In this document: positions 1 through 11,729 of the stretch, piece after piece | Position numbering within the stretch: the stretch's first letter is position 1 | How the letters are laid out: every line of letters starts with the position of its first letter | Source: Solicoccozyma terricola | Lineage: Eukaryota; Basidiomycota; Tremellomycetes; Filobasidiales; Piskurozymaceae | DNA: 64,000 nt | Assembly: GCA_001600875.1 (NCBI GenBank) | Contig: BCLD01000006.1 | Span: 456,300-520,299 of the forward strand | Direction: 5' to 3' | Notes under the pieces: model-generated | Told to the model about the DNA's origin: nothing | Databases searched by the model: none | Seen by the model: the letters and a program-made list of their open reading frames with translations, nothing else | Position numbers and translations under genes: made by a program

Positions 1-3000
1 CTTCTCCAAAAAGCGCATGGCAAGCTGTCGAAGTGCATCTAAAGCGAAGAAGCTGACATTGGGATTGTTATGACAGCAAACCTGCAACTCGAATAGGTCA
101 GCGGTGTTTCACGCTCATCATAGCTCAGCTACCCACTTGATTGAAGTGGTCCCCCAGTATAGCCCACATGTTCGACCACTCTAGACGGATACGGGTCATA
201 TTGTAGTAAGAAATTTCAACTAGCTTTTGCAACGAGAACAGTCGTGGTTGTTGCGCCTGGCTTGACGATTGAATCTCTTCCCATGACACTTCGCTGAGAG
301 CTTTCACAAAGTCGACGATGGCGGACTGTGCAGACAGGCAATCATTAGCTATCGTGGATATCCGGGTGGTCGGAACCACAAACTCACCCCAGAAAGATTC
401 TTGCTCATCGAGAAGACCATATCTGCCGCAACCGTCACCTGAGAAGATCTGCCCTCCTCCGCAACGCTTTCGGAAGGGGCACGCCGGATTTTCAAGGTCT
501 TGCTACGGCCATTGGCGGTGCTGTAGCACATCAAGTTAGTACACTACGTGCGGCGTCAAAGGCTGATATTGGAGTCATCTGCACTCACTCTCTCCGATGC
601 AGATCCGGAACATCCATACCGCTCGAGATAAGTTGCATTCGCTCCAGCTGACTGACGCAAATCAACACATCCTTCCAAGATCCCTTGAGGTTGTTCCCAT
701 CTGTAATGGCAATGTCGAGAAGCGTCTTGATAGCTTCCATATTCTTCGGTTTCATTTCCGCGAGATTGTTCAGGAAAGTGAATTTCGCCAACGTGGATAC
801 AAATGCATTCCGCTCAAGTTCCAAGTCGAAGATGCACACAATCTTGATAGCGTACTTGAAGCCATCCAAACACAGCATGACGACATCCATGTCCTCCGTT
901 TCTTGCAAAGGGCCAGATATGGCAGCGAGGAAAGGCATCCAAGCGACTTCGAACATGGGTCGAACGTGTTGTAGGTTGGAAGCGCTGTAGAATTGGTCTG
1001 TGTACTTGCCGCCACGCCGTTGTTGCCGGATTAGGGTCTTGAAAAGTGCCTCTGTTTTGTTGACCATACCCTCGGACTGGGCCACGTACGCCTCCCGTTG
1101 TAGATCTCGACCGACATTGGCGAGACTGCTGGCGAGACCACCCGCCGCTGGAGAAGCGATAGCCAATTCAATCTCGTCCTTCATCCGGATCTCATTGCTT
1201 TGAATGTCGTCGTAGATTGGGCCCAGGAAGTCCTCGGGCAAGTCCTTGCCGTCGTTGATCCCGCGGTTATTCTTGAAGAATTCAGCCTTGGTCATTCGCT
1301 TTGTTTTCAGGTTTTTGTTGTGTGCGTCAGTGTTTAGCATGATGGTGGAGAAGGCTAAAATGTATGCGGTATCCGCATTGGCGAACTCGGTGGATGGATT
1401 GCCTGCGATGTACCGCTCAGCGAACTTTAGAACGAAGCGATCAATCTTCTGAGCTTCGCCGGGAAGACGGAAAGATTGGAGGAACAGGCGGATTGCTTCT
1501 GTAAAGGTGAGGCCAGTGAAGTCCAGCATGTCTACGAATGCGTGCATGGCAGCCACGTTGTTTTCGTCGCTGGTAGAGATAGATTGAGTCAGAAAGACAT
1601 GTTTGACCATCACCCTCACAACACTCACGCCTCTCCTAAGTACTCTCCAATCATAGCCTTGCTGAGGCCGTCCGTCCGTAGGAGGAAGCGAGCGATATCA
1701 TCTGGATTGGAGCTCTTGATGAACCCGTTCTCGAGAAGGAATTGGATGCCCTGCCGTGATCGATGAGATTGAGTACAGTAAGATGTTGGGCTCAATAATC
1801 GACTCACTCGTTTTGGCTTGAAGTTAAACTTCTTGATGCCCTCCAGCAATGAAGTCTTCTTCTGCTTGGCGCTCTCGAATTTCTCCACATCGTCGTCCCC
1901 TCCTACGTCCGGTGTTTGAGTACCACTCACCAAAGACATGCTAGGTCGCGGCTCGGGGATTTCTCCATTAAGCCCGTCTGTTCGCGAGATGTCCTCACTT
2001 GAACCGCCGTGCTCTTCTTGCACCGCGCGCGACGTCGTCGTCGTCGTTCCCCACGCCACCAAAGACTTCAGTACTGAAACCAGACATTCCAAAGACTGAC
2101 GCTTGAGCTTCTGCTCCGGTGTGAGATTTGCGTACTTGGCCTGGGCAGCATTGCTTTCAGACAGAGCTGCAGACGTTAGAGTTTGTGGGATAGTCGGCCC
2201 GTCAGTTGCCTTTGTCTGCTTGAGGTTTTGGGCAGCAGCTGCTTCCTCGGCTTTTGTAGGCGGTGCAAAGTGAGTCTGGCCAATCCTAGCGACGATGTTG
2301 ACTAGTCGTTCGTAGATATTTTCCAGTGCCGTCCGGTCGCAATCGTAGTTAATGTAAATCTCAACGAGGGCCTGTGGGTCCTGACAGAGTCGTTGGTAAA
2401 CGCCGAGTAGGAGGGACTTCTGTCGAAGAGTTGCATGTCTCATCTCGAGGATGGGAAGGAAGATTTCATTGAATAAAACCTCGATCTCTTTCTGCGAGGG
2501 GTTTGACACCGGACGAGGTGTCAGGATGGGGTTCTGAAGCAAGCATATCAATCTCCTCACCTTCATCTGCGCCCTCAAGCTTTTCAGAACGCGCCAGAAG
2601 ATCTCTATACTCAATTCAAACACCTGGATAACTGGACTCAGCGCGTTCCGACTGAGGCTGAGGCAAAGATACTGCTTTGTTGCTTGGAGGAATGGGGTCG
2701 AGTCGTTCGATGAGGCGGATGGAATTGATACGTGAGCGTCCGCGAAGAGGTCAGAATGGGCTTGCAAGATCGTCAGGACGAGTTGAAGAGAGAGGAGTTT
2801 CGAACGCATCTCATGTGAACGAAGATCTCGTTCGCTGGAGATGTACAGAGGGTCAGTGGAATATTATCATCTTTTTTCGTATTTGTTAGGCCTGCTCACC
2901 TCTCTGTCAGCAAAGGCTTCATAGTCAACTTGCAAAGCGCTCTGAAGACGAGGAATGCGTCTTTCACGAACAGCTCTGCCGTGGAGATCGGTCGACTCGG

Positions 3001-4539
3001 CGAATTTTGATGTTCGCCGACCATTTCTTCATCCAAGGCCAGGCCGTCGGGGGAAACGGGAATCTGAATAGTGGTTTCTGGTATTCGAATGTGGTCTTCG
3101 CCAGGCACAGCATGGACGGGGATCGTGTCATTCGGATTAGGCAGCGCGAACGAGTCCCTGAGAATATTCGTTTGCTTTAGCAAATCGAGGTAGTCAAAAA
3201 GGTCGCCAAACCACACTCACAAGGTTAATCTGTCTTTGCCATTCCCGTTGGCACCGTCCGCACCAGCAACTGATCTGGCCTTTTCGCCCGCCTCCAGGTC
3301 TTCTTGCCCGTTGGCTTCATGGACCGGCGTCGTCTGCGACTCTCCCTCATGCTCTCTTTCTTTTTCGGCATGCTCATCATCCTTGTCGCTCGCTGCCGTC
3401 ATACCAGATACGCTCCCACCATCTGTTTTTCCTGACGCTCTCCTTGACTGGAGCCTATTCAAATGTTCGCTAGCCCCATCGGAAGTAGTTCCCATCACCG
3501 ACGCTGGCCGAGTCGCATGTCTCCCTCGTGGTACCCTGGCAAAGACGTGATGCACCATCTGCGTCAGTCCTCCTTGCGCCACCATCTGATTTGTCGCATC
3601 TGGACTGAGCAAGAAAACATTGTAGACCGTGCGCACAGCCTTGAGGAGACTTGATTGGTGAACGAGAATGGTCGTTGACATGACAAGGGAAAGGAGAGCT
3701 TTGATGACTTGAAGAGCTACGGGTGCCGGAGATGATTCCACATAGCAAATGGTGATGGAATGTGCGATGAGATCGGCGATAGGGGGTTCGTTGGGAGGTG
3801 GACCATTTGGTTCTTGGAAGAATGAGTGCGAGATGAGCTTGGAGAGAAGGTCTAGGGAAGGTATGACAAGTTTCTCCAGTCGCGTCTCGCAGGCTAAGCG
3901 GAGCGGTTCAAAGATCTCTCGTGGATGTGAGAAGGCTACGTTGGTTTGACATAGCTCAAGTGCGCGGTTGGCCGCCTGGAGGAGAGGTGGACTCCGTCTC
4001 GCTTCTTTTGAGTTGGCGATCGTTTGCAGACCGGGAATGATAAGGACTGTGGAGAGTTGAGGACCGTTCGAGGAGGAAGGTCGAGCGGAGAGGGAGAGAG
4101 TTTGGGTGGAGGATCGGCGGGAGTGACCGACTGCAATGGAGCCACCCCGGCCGGGAGTCGTAGGTCGGCTGGGAAAGCGTTGGAGTGACGTCGCGGACTG
4201 TGAGGCAAGGTGTGTGGAGGTATCCTTCGCAGGTGTTGCGGGTGGATTTGACTCGGGAGACCGTGGTTCCGGTGTGGGTTCTGCTGATGCGAGAGGAACA
4301 TCCTGCATCTCTTCTTGAGAGGAGCTGATATCCACGGGCCCACCGGCAGGTGGCGCTGTCTTCTCGTCCACACCTGTTACGGAAGAGGTATTCGGCTCAA
4401 CATACTCTGACTCCACATCTTTGCTCTGGGTAGTTGATTGAGTAGCATCTGCGGCTTCCTGGCTGTGTACAGCCGCGGATTGCATAGCAGTCGGCGCGTC
4501 CTGGCGAGAACCCGCTGATGGTTCCGTGACTTCTGCCAT
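1..4539 (-). CDS. SEC7: Sec7-type ARF guanine nucleotide exchange factor (BIG/Sec7), 3' part outside window
   Basis: Large ARF-GEF that activates ARF GTPases at the trans-Golgi for vesicle budding. I read eight exons: 4539-3221, 3157-2900, 2834-1808, 1750-1629, 1569-589, 520-388, 325-137 and 81 onward past the window edge; phases agree throughout. The first ~250 residues are Ser/Pro/Thr-rich and poorly conserved. DCB/HUS-type helical sequence follows (exons 1-3). The Sec7 domain spans exons 4 and 5, with the catalytic glutamate-finger motif YLGE ending exon 4 and the family signatures [13 protein letters not shown] and [11 protein letters not shown] in exon 5. HDS1-type sequence follows ([18 protein letters not shown]). 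ATG at 4539 is the first in-frame Met of a long open exon. The C-terminal HDS2-4 region lies outside the window. The upstream side faces the gene-poor 4.5-7.0 kb spacer. Confidence 0.93.
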
Positions 4540-4900
4540 CGTGTGCTGGAGGTAGATCGATGGATGCGATGGGGTCTAATGCATTCTAGTTGCTGGTGTG
4601 AATGGTGTGAACGGTTGTAAGCAATCGACTGTGGATGTTATGGTATAGTACAGCTGTGAACACCAGTGGTCCTCATGGCCCGGTGTCTGGTCTGGCAAGG
4701 TCACGTGCCGCATTCCACGTCGCCCCAGCGAGGTTCCTATGACTCTCTCTAGACTCTTCTCTACTCTACACCAGCAAGCCAAGGGATTGCTCTGAGGACG
4801 ACAGCCTCATTCCAGAATCTGTTGGACAAGGGTCTGTCCCTGTAATGGGCGGACGACCAATTACAATCGGGAACTTTCAGAAAAGAACTTTAAAAACCCC

Positions 4901-6137
4901 TTAATGTTTTACGATCTTCTCGCCCGTGGCAAACCGTACCCCCTGCTTTTTATTCGCATGGTCGAGGAACTTCCCATAAGTTAGCCATTCGACCAGGTCG
5001 CCCGACTATCATTCCATGCAACTCGATGGAAAGCATCTGTGAAGAACCAGTCTCACTCTCGTCGTATAGCTTATCGAATGCAGCCACAAGGGTAAGAGGA
5101 AAATAGTCTGGTGAGATCCGTGCTTATTCTGTCCATACCGTGGGATGATTCAGCTCATAGCGCTGTCGGCTTTCCTCGTCTAAGTATCGATACATTCGCT
5201 ATAACGTGCTGGGATATTGTCTGCCGCGTCGGTCTTTCTATTTCCGATATGCTCGTCGTCTACACGCCTTCAAAGGTCTTTGGTAGGAGCATTCTCGCCA
5301 CTGCTTCGAGTCATGGCCATCAGCTTGCCATTCTCTCCATGGTTTGATACTCCCCTCACCTCCCATATGTCTTCACGGGTAGCTCCTGAGAGGCATTCTC
5401 ATCTCCTTTGAAATGTTGGACCTCGGGGGAGGACATGAGCTTGGCGACTAGATCTGCTTAAACTTTCTTAAACTTGAACCCGAAGCCTGCTGGTATTGTA
5501 ATGACGAAGTGGTCAGGGAATAGACCGGAAGGGGGAAAGGGTAGGATTAACTCAAAACGAACCCTCGTGCTAGTAGTCCTGATCATCAGAGATGGAGGAA
5601 TGAGCTGATCGAACCGGCTTTGCAGCTACCATCAAATCAGCTCACCTTCTCGTTAGTTAATGCATCAAAGCATGCAGACAAGCACCCATAATCAGCTACA
5701 AAACACACGCCTCGCACGCTATCATTCCCCACCTTGATCCTTGTGATATCTGCATTTTCAGAATCAGCAGTGGCAGGATCCAGCTCCAACGACACCAATG
5801 CATTGATCGTTGTTTTTTTAGGGATGACTGTGAATCCACGTCCCAGAACAAGACCATAAGTGACTTGTGTGGTCTTCCCAGATGCGGTCTAGACAACTAC
5901 TTGAAATAGAATCCCCAAGTTTGCTCATTTTTGAACTGGATTAGCGTAGGCTCGTTCCTGTTCACTTTGTACCCTTCGTTGACGGATTACTTGAAAAACT
6001 TGGGGAGCCCAAACCATTGACCGACCATCTTATAGCTATCTGTGGGAGATATGGCGTAGCTGATATAAGCCAAGACTTCGTTGGGATGAGAGCTGGGGGT
6101 TTTGCTAACTGTTCGCGTACACTAATCTGATGATGGA
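4901..6137 (-). pseudogene. Possible decayed protein-coding gene of unknown family
   Basis: On the minus strand several separate stretches look like protein but are broken by stops and frame changes. Examples are EVLAYISYAISPTDSYK near 6100-6030, TASGKTTQVTYGLVLGR followed by FTVIPKKTTINALVSLEL around 5880-5780, LFPDHFVITIPAGFGFKFK near 5530-5480, and VEWLTYGKFLDHANKK ending with a stop at 4901. Composition is typical of a folded protein, not of random intergenic DNA. No arrangement of GT-AG introns that I tried removes all the stops. I do not recognise the family. It could be a dead gene, or less likely a gene with introns I failed to find. The limits are approximate. Confidence 0.35.
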
Positions 6138-6345
6138 AGTGTAATAAATTATCACTCTACCTGTTGCTGTCGACAGCCAACTCCACGCCGTTCACTCCCT
6201 GATCATCGGAAACGCAGTTTGGAGCTGCATCGTCATATGCCAACAATGGTCAGACTCAAAGCTATCTTGCCGCTCCATGTCATCTCTTCACGCGGCATAT
6301 CAGGCACCATACCTCGAGAGACCCTCTCAATCGTCGGCTGCATAG

Positions 6346-6380
6346 AATACAATGCAATCACATTGTGATTGCATTGTATT
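6346..6380. repeat. Perfect 35-bp palindrome
   Basis: Arms of 17 nt (AATACAATGCAATCACA and its exact reverse complement) around one central T. It abuts a second perfect palindrome at 6381. It lies about 570-640 bp upstream of the CUS1 start. Confidence 0.9.
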
Positions 6381-6411
6381 TGTTAGATGATGTGAATCAC
6401 ATCATCTAACA
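6381..6411. repeat. Perfect 31-bp palindrome abutting the previous one
   Basis: Arms of 15 nt (TGTTAGATGATGTGA and its exact reverse complement) around one central A. The sequence is unrelated to the palindrome at 6346-6380, and there is no base between the two. Confidence 0.9.
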
Positions 6412-6982
6412 GCCTCTGCCTATTGGGAGGCAGCTTGATCGAGTTTGCAGGGTTTGGGTACATATCTTCAGTGGTAGTGGTTTGACGAGGTTCATGTTCT
6501 TCACGTGGAACACCGGAGGCGGCTTCGCGAGTGGAGGTGATGACAGAGGGTGTGGGCTGGGATGGTTAGTCGTTTAGGCTTGGTGGGGGGGGGGGGGGGG
6601 GTTTGGATGTGGGAAGGTCAACGTTTATATATACAGATACAGGAATACATCATCGTCTGCGCGATCTACAGTAGACCGAGGTCGGGTGTCGGCGATGGCA
6701 AGCGACGATCGCTACATGGGACTGGGAGACAGGGATATCTGGGAACAGGAACTGAATGTATGCCAGAAGGGGTTGTCACCCGATCTTCGATCTATGAGAT
6801 GCCACGTGACTCGCCACTCAGTGATAACCACCCAGTGATTAATACACGTCAGTGAGTAATATTAACACGTCAGGGATTGGTATTAAACACGTCAGTCCAC
6901 CATTCCCAGTCTCTGCTCAGGCTTCGTCTTGCCGCTTCAATCTCTGTCCACCACCATCCATTCCATCATCGCCGTCACCGCC

Positions 6983-9622
6983 ATGCCCTCCCTCATTCCC
7001 ACAGCCACAAATGGCACACACCCGGCCTCCCTTCCTCCATCTTCCTCTCCAGCGCCGACCAAGATGAACGGCGTGGCCAAGTCCCGTAATCAGCTGAGGA
7101 GGATGAAGAACAAGGCAAAGAAGAACAGGGAGGCAACGGAGAGCGGGAGAGAGAGCGAGGCAGAGAGTGGGATGGAGAGTTCTTATCCACAGAGTGATGT
7201 CGAGGTGGGTTTTGTGGATGCCGTTGATGTTTGTGTAGCATCAAGACAGACTGATTATCAACACGCGTTGCGTTGTCATTCTCCCCAGTCAACTGGAGGT
7301 CCTTCATCCGCGGTAGACTACGACTTGCCAGACCTCAGTGATCCAGCGTACGCAGCGTTCGCAGACATCTTCCAAAAGTTCCAAACACCAGAAGAAGAGG
7401 GTGTGGAGGAGGTGGTAAGTCGATTGATCCATCCCATGGTTGTTTTACCCATTCATTCTACGGATACTGACCGAGGCGACCTGTGCGGCGAACCCTCAGG
7501 ATGAAGGACCTCAAAAGGCAGAAGTCATCTACTCCGACGAGGAGGATGACGATGAAGAAGAGAGAGATCAAGCTAGAGCGGCACATGATCAATTGAGTAA
7601 GAAAAAGATGAAGAAGATGTCGGTGAGTGTTTGTCCCTGACCCTCCATAAAAGGTTCGAACATTCGACTGATATGCCTGTTTTGACTCTTCCGTGATTAT
7701 ACAGCGATTGGCAGTAGCGGAATTAAAGCAACTAGTATCAAAACCGGAAGTCGTAGAATGGTATGATTGTGATGCTCGTGATCCGAGGTTGTTGGTATCA
7801 ATGAAATCGTATCGAAAGTGAGTTTACACCGCGATCGCAGCCTTTTGAAGAAAGTAAATCAAAAGCATTATTGCTGATGTGTTGTCGATTTTTCTGGGTC
7901 AGTACCGTTCCTGTTCCGATTCATTGGTCATCGAAGAGGGATTATCTTGCTGGCAAACGTGGAATCGAGAAACCGCCATTCCAACTACCTCGTGAGTCCG
8001 TGGCTGGGCGTTTACCGCCTCTTTTATCAAGTTGTTCATTGACACAAACCACCCAATTCCCCGTTCTTGATAATAGCATGGATCGCAGATACTGGTATCG
8101 CCGACCAAAGAGACGCCGTCAAAGAAAAGGAAAGCAACATGTCCCTCAAGCAAAAGACAAGGGAGAGGGTGCAACCGAAGATGGGCAAGATCGACATCGA
8201 TTACCAAAAACTGCACGATGCATTCTTCAAGTTCCAGAGCAAGCCGAATATGTCCAAGTTTGGGGAGGCGTGAGTTTTGTCTCATTAAATGAAAGTGGTG
8301 TAGTTTCAAGCTGATATCTCTTCCGCCTGTCCATTCAGATACTACGAAGGTAAAGAACTCGAAACGGATCTGCGAATGAAGAAACCAGGAGAGCTTTCCG
8401 AGGAGCTCAAAGAAGCGCTATCCATTCCGCCACTTGCTCCACCTCCATGGCTTATCGCGATGCAAAGGTTTGGTCCTCCGCCGAGTTACCCGAACATGAG
8501 GGTTCGAGGGTTGAACGCGCCGATCCCGGAGGGGTGAGTAATGGGTGCGGGAACCACTGGGGAATATATAACACTAGAAGCTAACTCTAGAATGAGATCT
8601 TTCTTGTAGCGCTCAATGGGGCTTCCATCCCGGAGGATGGGGAAGACCGCCACTAGATGAGTATCAGAGGCCGCTGTACGGTGATCCGTTCGGCTTGTTA
8701 GGCAACCAGGAGCCAGAGGTGAGTGAACCAGGCTGCGCGCACTGGGTAGATTCGGATGGCAAAGCTCGTGGGAATAATGGACATACCTCCTTTCGCGCTG
8801 ACAGAATTCGCAATTTGTCGAACGAGATCTTTGGGGCCAGCTGGAGCCGGAAGCAGAGGGTGAGTTGGGCAGCGACTACAACATGTTATGCGTATTAGAC
8901 TCACTCGATCGCCCGTACATCCACAGAATCCGAGGAAGAGGAGGAAGAAGAGGAAGAGGAGGAACTCCTCGAGAGCGGTCACGCGCCGGCCGACGGCATG
9001 GAGACGCCCTCCGGCACAGCCACTCCTTCCGGATACAACTCTGTTATCTCCACTGTTCCAGGTGGTCTCGAAACTCCGGACTTTATGGAGCTACGAAAGA
9101 ATGCTCGACCTACGGAGAGCGAAGTCAGCTCGACGCCGGTGCCGAGAGAATTGTACCAGGTCATTCCGGAGAGGCAGACGACGGGATCGAGAGGGTTTAT
9201 GGGCAGCTCGACCGCTTACGATGTCAATGCGATTACGAGCGCGGGTGCGGAAGGGACGAGGGTGTTGGGACAGGAAGAGAAGGGTACCAAGGTGAGCAGA
9301 GAGCCGATTCCGGATGCTGGTCTGGGAGATTCTCACTGATCCCCCCCCCCCCCCCCCCCCCCGAATCGTTCTCCAGCGAAAAGCCACCGCTGGCGCCGCC
9401 GAAATCTCCATCGACCCGGAAGCCCTCGAAGGACTCTCTCAAGAAGAATTACAAGCTCGATACGACCAATCGCGTACGGGACCTCGTGTGCATGTACCGG
9501 GAACGCACGTCGATAGAAGCGAGTTTACGGATGTTATTGAGCAGGAGACTGCGAAGAGGACCAGGGGGAGTGATAGGGACAGGGAGAAGAGGCGAGGGAA
9601 GGAGGAGAAGTTCAAGTTCTAG
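6983..9622 (+). CDS. CUS1: Splicing factor 3b subunit 2 (SF3b145/Cus1), U2 snRNP
   Basis: Subunit of SF3b that holds U2 snRNP at the intron branch point; partner of SF3b49/Hsh49. Eleven exons: 6983-7204, 7289-7414, 7500-7622, 7705-7817, 7903-7991, 8077-8269, 8339-8533, 8610-8718, 8805-8859, 8927-9291, 9377-9622, giving 611 residues in frame. A basic N-terminus (NQLRRMKNKAKKNRE) is followed by an acidic stretch, then the conserved DUF382 core (PVPIHWSSKRDYL, RPKMGKIDIDYQK-like QPKMGKIDIDYQKLHD) and the PSP-type proline-rich region (PPSYPNMRVRGLNAPIPEG; WGELEPE-like WGQLEPEAE). I chose ATG 6983 because it opens the conserved basic region without an extra exon. The last intron contains a 22-nt C tract. 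Confidence 0.95.
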
Positions 9623-9964
9623 CGTAGCGTGGGGCGTATGCATGGTGCGAGAGGAAGGTAGAGTTGCGAGGGGTCTTGTATGCGACAGACGAGGGATATG
9701 AGATACGATATTTGAACTTTTCTAATTTCCTCTCGAGTCGTGCCGATAGGGATAAAGGGGAATAGTCATGAAAACAATCCAAATGGCACAAATTCGTATT
9801 ACATCTCGAGTAAGGCAACTCCCCACAAACAGAGTCTCCCGTTACCGGCCCCGCCATCTGTCTCTCGATATCCTGACCTCCTGCCGGTCCTCCGCCGACG
9901 TGACGCATCAAACTCCCTCAATCACAACAAGCTCTGCGTTTCCTAACCTCCCCCCCCCCCCCCA
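9623..9964. other. Convergent 3' spacer, CUS1/ASF1
   Basis: Shared 3' region of two convergent genes. A C tract of about 15 nt lies at 9949-9963, directly beyond the ASF1 stop. I see no other element. Confidence 0.6.
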
Positions 9965-10939
9965 TCAAGCCATCTCGACGTCTCCTGTCACCGTCCCATT
10001 TCCATTCTGGGCGGGTTGTGCTATCACTGGAGGTGGTAACGCTGAAGCTAATGGACCTTGACCACCACCTACTAATGACATTTTACTTGCTGCAAACGAA
10101 TCCATCCCTTGTCCTCCACCACCTGCCATCGTCGTCGTCGTCGTCGTCGTTGCAGGCCAACCTTTCGCTCTCTTCTCCTCTTGGTCCCACGGGTTATTAA
10201 ACCTAGTAACTCTCGGCTTTTCGACCAACACATTCCTAATCAACCCGTTCCAATGAACCTGCGCCGGTGGATTCTCTCTCCTCTCCTCATCTTCATATTC
10301 AGTGTTGACGTAGTAACCGACTCGAACGAATTCTTTATCTCGATATGAACCGGTCAGGATTAAGACTGTTACGCCTAGGATCTCTTCAGATGCTACGGAT
10401 GGGAGGAGAGCTGGTTGTGGTGCGGAGGCTGTGAAATCGAACGAATTGACGCCGACGGGGACAGGACCGACTAGAAGGAAGGGGATAGATTGGTGAATTA
10501 GTTTTCAGAAACAGATCGGTGTTCAAAACACCTCTCGAAAGAAAATCTCATCCTCATGTGTCAACTCACCCATACACGAATCTAACTCTTGATCGAATTC
10601 TTCTGATTTCGCATCTCCAACATACAGTAATTTCCACTCGATATCTACATCAAAACAATTGCCCAAGCCCGACGAAGAAGTCAGATTTCTTTCTCCTCAT
10701 ATGCAGGGCCTATAACAGGGGGAAAAGTTCACCTTCCTTCAATGGCTCAACACACTCGAAAGTGATTCTGAAATTATAGTCATCTTCGAATCGAGCGGGA
10801 TTATTGAGGAGTTGAATGTTTTTGATGTTGACGATGGACTATGAGGGAGGAGAGTGGGTTTGGGTGATCGAGCGGTGAGTAAGCAATGTAGGGGATGTGG
10901 TAGAAGACTTGAGTTGGCATCATATGCAACACGTACCAT
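9965..10939 (-). CDS. ASF1: Histone H3-H4 chaperone Asf1
   Basis: Binds the H3-H4 dimer and hands it to CAF-1/HIR for nucleosome assembly in the nucleus. Four exons: 10939-10937 (the ATG alone), 10838-10733, 10644-10570, 10470-9965; 229 residues. The conserved immunoglobulin-like core of about 155 residues is complete: [93 protein letters not shown]. The tail is a Thr run and Gly-rich segment ending in an acidic VEMA. The first exon assignment rests on the family N-terminus MSIV, on a strong donor (GTACGT) directly after ATG and on the acceptor before TCC. It shares an 800-bp divergent promoter region with DSC3. Confidence 0.93.
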
Positions 10940-11729
10940 GATGATCAAGATTGGTCGAGCTGACTCTCGATATTAAAGTTTCTGGGATCGGTCAAGTTGA
11001 CAGAGGTTGATACAGTAGAAATGTGAAATGATTGATGGATTTGTGGACCGGTGATGGAGGGAAGAGGGGATGCAGCACTATGTGACGAGGTAGTGACCGT
11101 GGATTTGCTTGCTAGATGGTGATGAATGTCGATGATGATGGTGCTGACTTTGAATGGAAACGCGACGCGACCACTCTGACTGCCGAGTGGGTCCAAGGTG
11201 AGTTGGTCCTGGGTGACACGTGATATCGCCACCCATTATTGCGCCACTATTAGACGAATGCATCAATATGACCATTGTCAATATGCAGTGATGTGTCACA
11301 ATCTTCCCACCGATTCGATCGATAACCGTACAGTCTTTCCATCAGCGGCAGTGTAACACCAACATCCATCGGCCTCGACGACGAAATGATGTGAATTTTG
11401 GCAGGGGTCCCAGCTTGGGTGGCAATCAGTTGTCCGGCATAAGATGGTTCAAGCGGCCAGAGAGACATGGGTTCATTTCCGGACTCTCGACTTGCTATCT
11501 ACGTGGACAGGCAATCCCTCGCTTGCAATTGCAAAGGCGTGATGGCCATCCTGAGCATGTTGTATTCCATTTCCACCGAAGGAAGACATTCCCAAATGTC
11601 CTGGTATGACATAATTTGGAAAGACGGACATGAGCGACGTCACGCGGACATGGTCGACCGTTCGGGCAACCGCCCGCGTGCGCCGACCACTGTCACTCGT
11701 CAGTCCATTGACTATCGATATCACCACCA
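10940..11729. other. Divergent promoter region, ASF1/DSC3
   Basis: About 790 bp separate two head-to-head start codons. No TATA-like box or named operator was evident, and no convincing gene is present. Confidence 0.5.

Larger units (their letters stand above)
4540..6982. other. Gene-poor spacer between SEC7 and CUS1
   Basis: About 2.4 kb between two divergent genes. It holds the SEC7 promoter at the left, a degraded coding relic on the minus strand (4901-6137), two abutting palindromes (6346-6411), a run of 17 G at 6585-6601, and the CUS1 promoter with a small cluster of CACGTCAG-like repeats at 6845-6895. No intact gene was found here. Confidence 0.6.
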
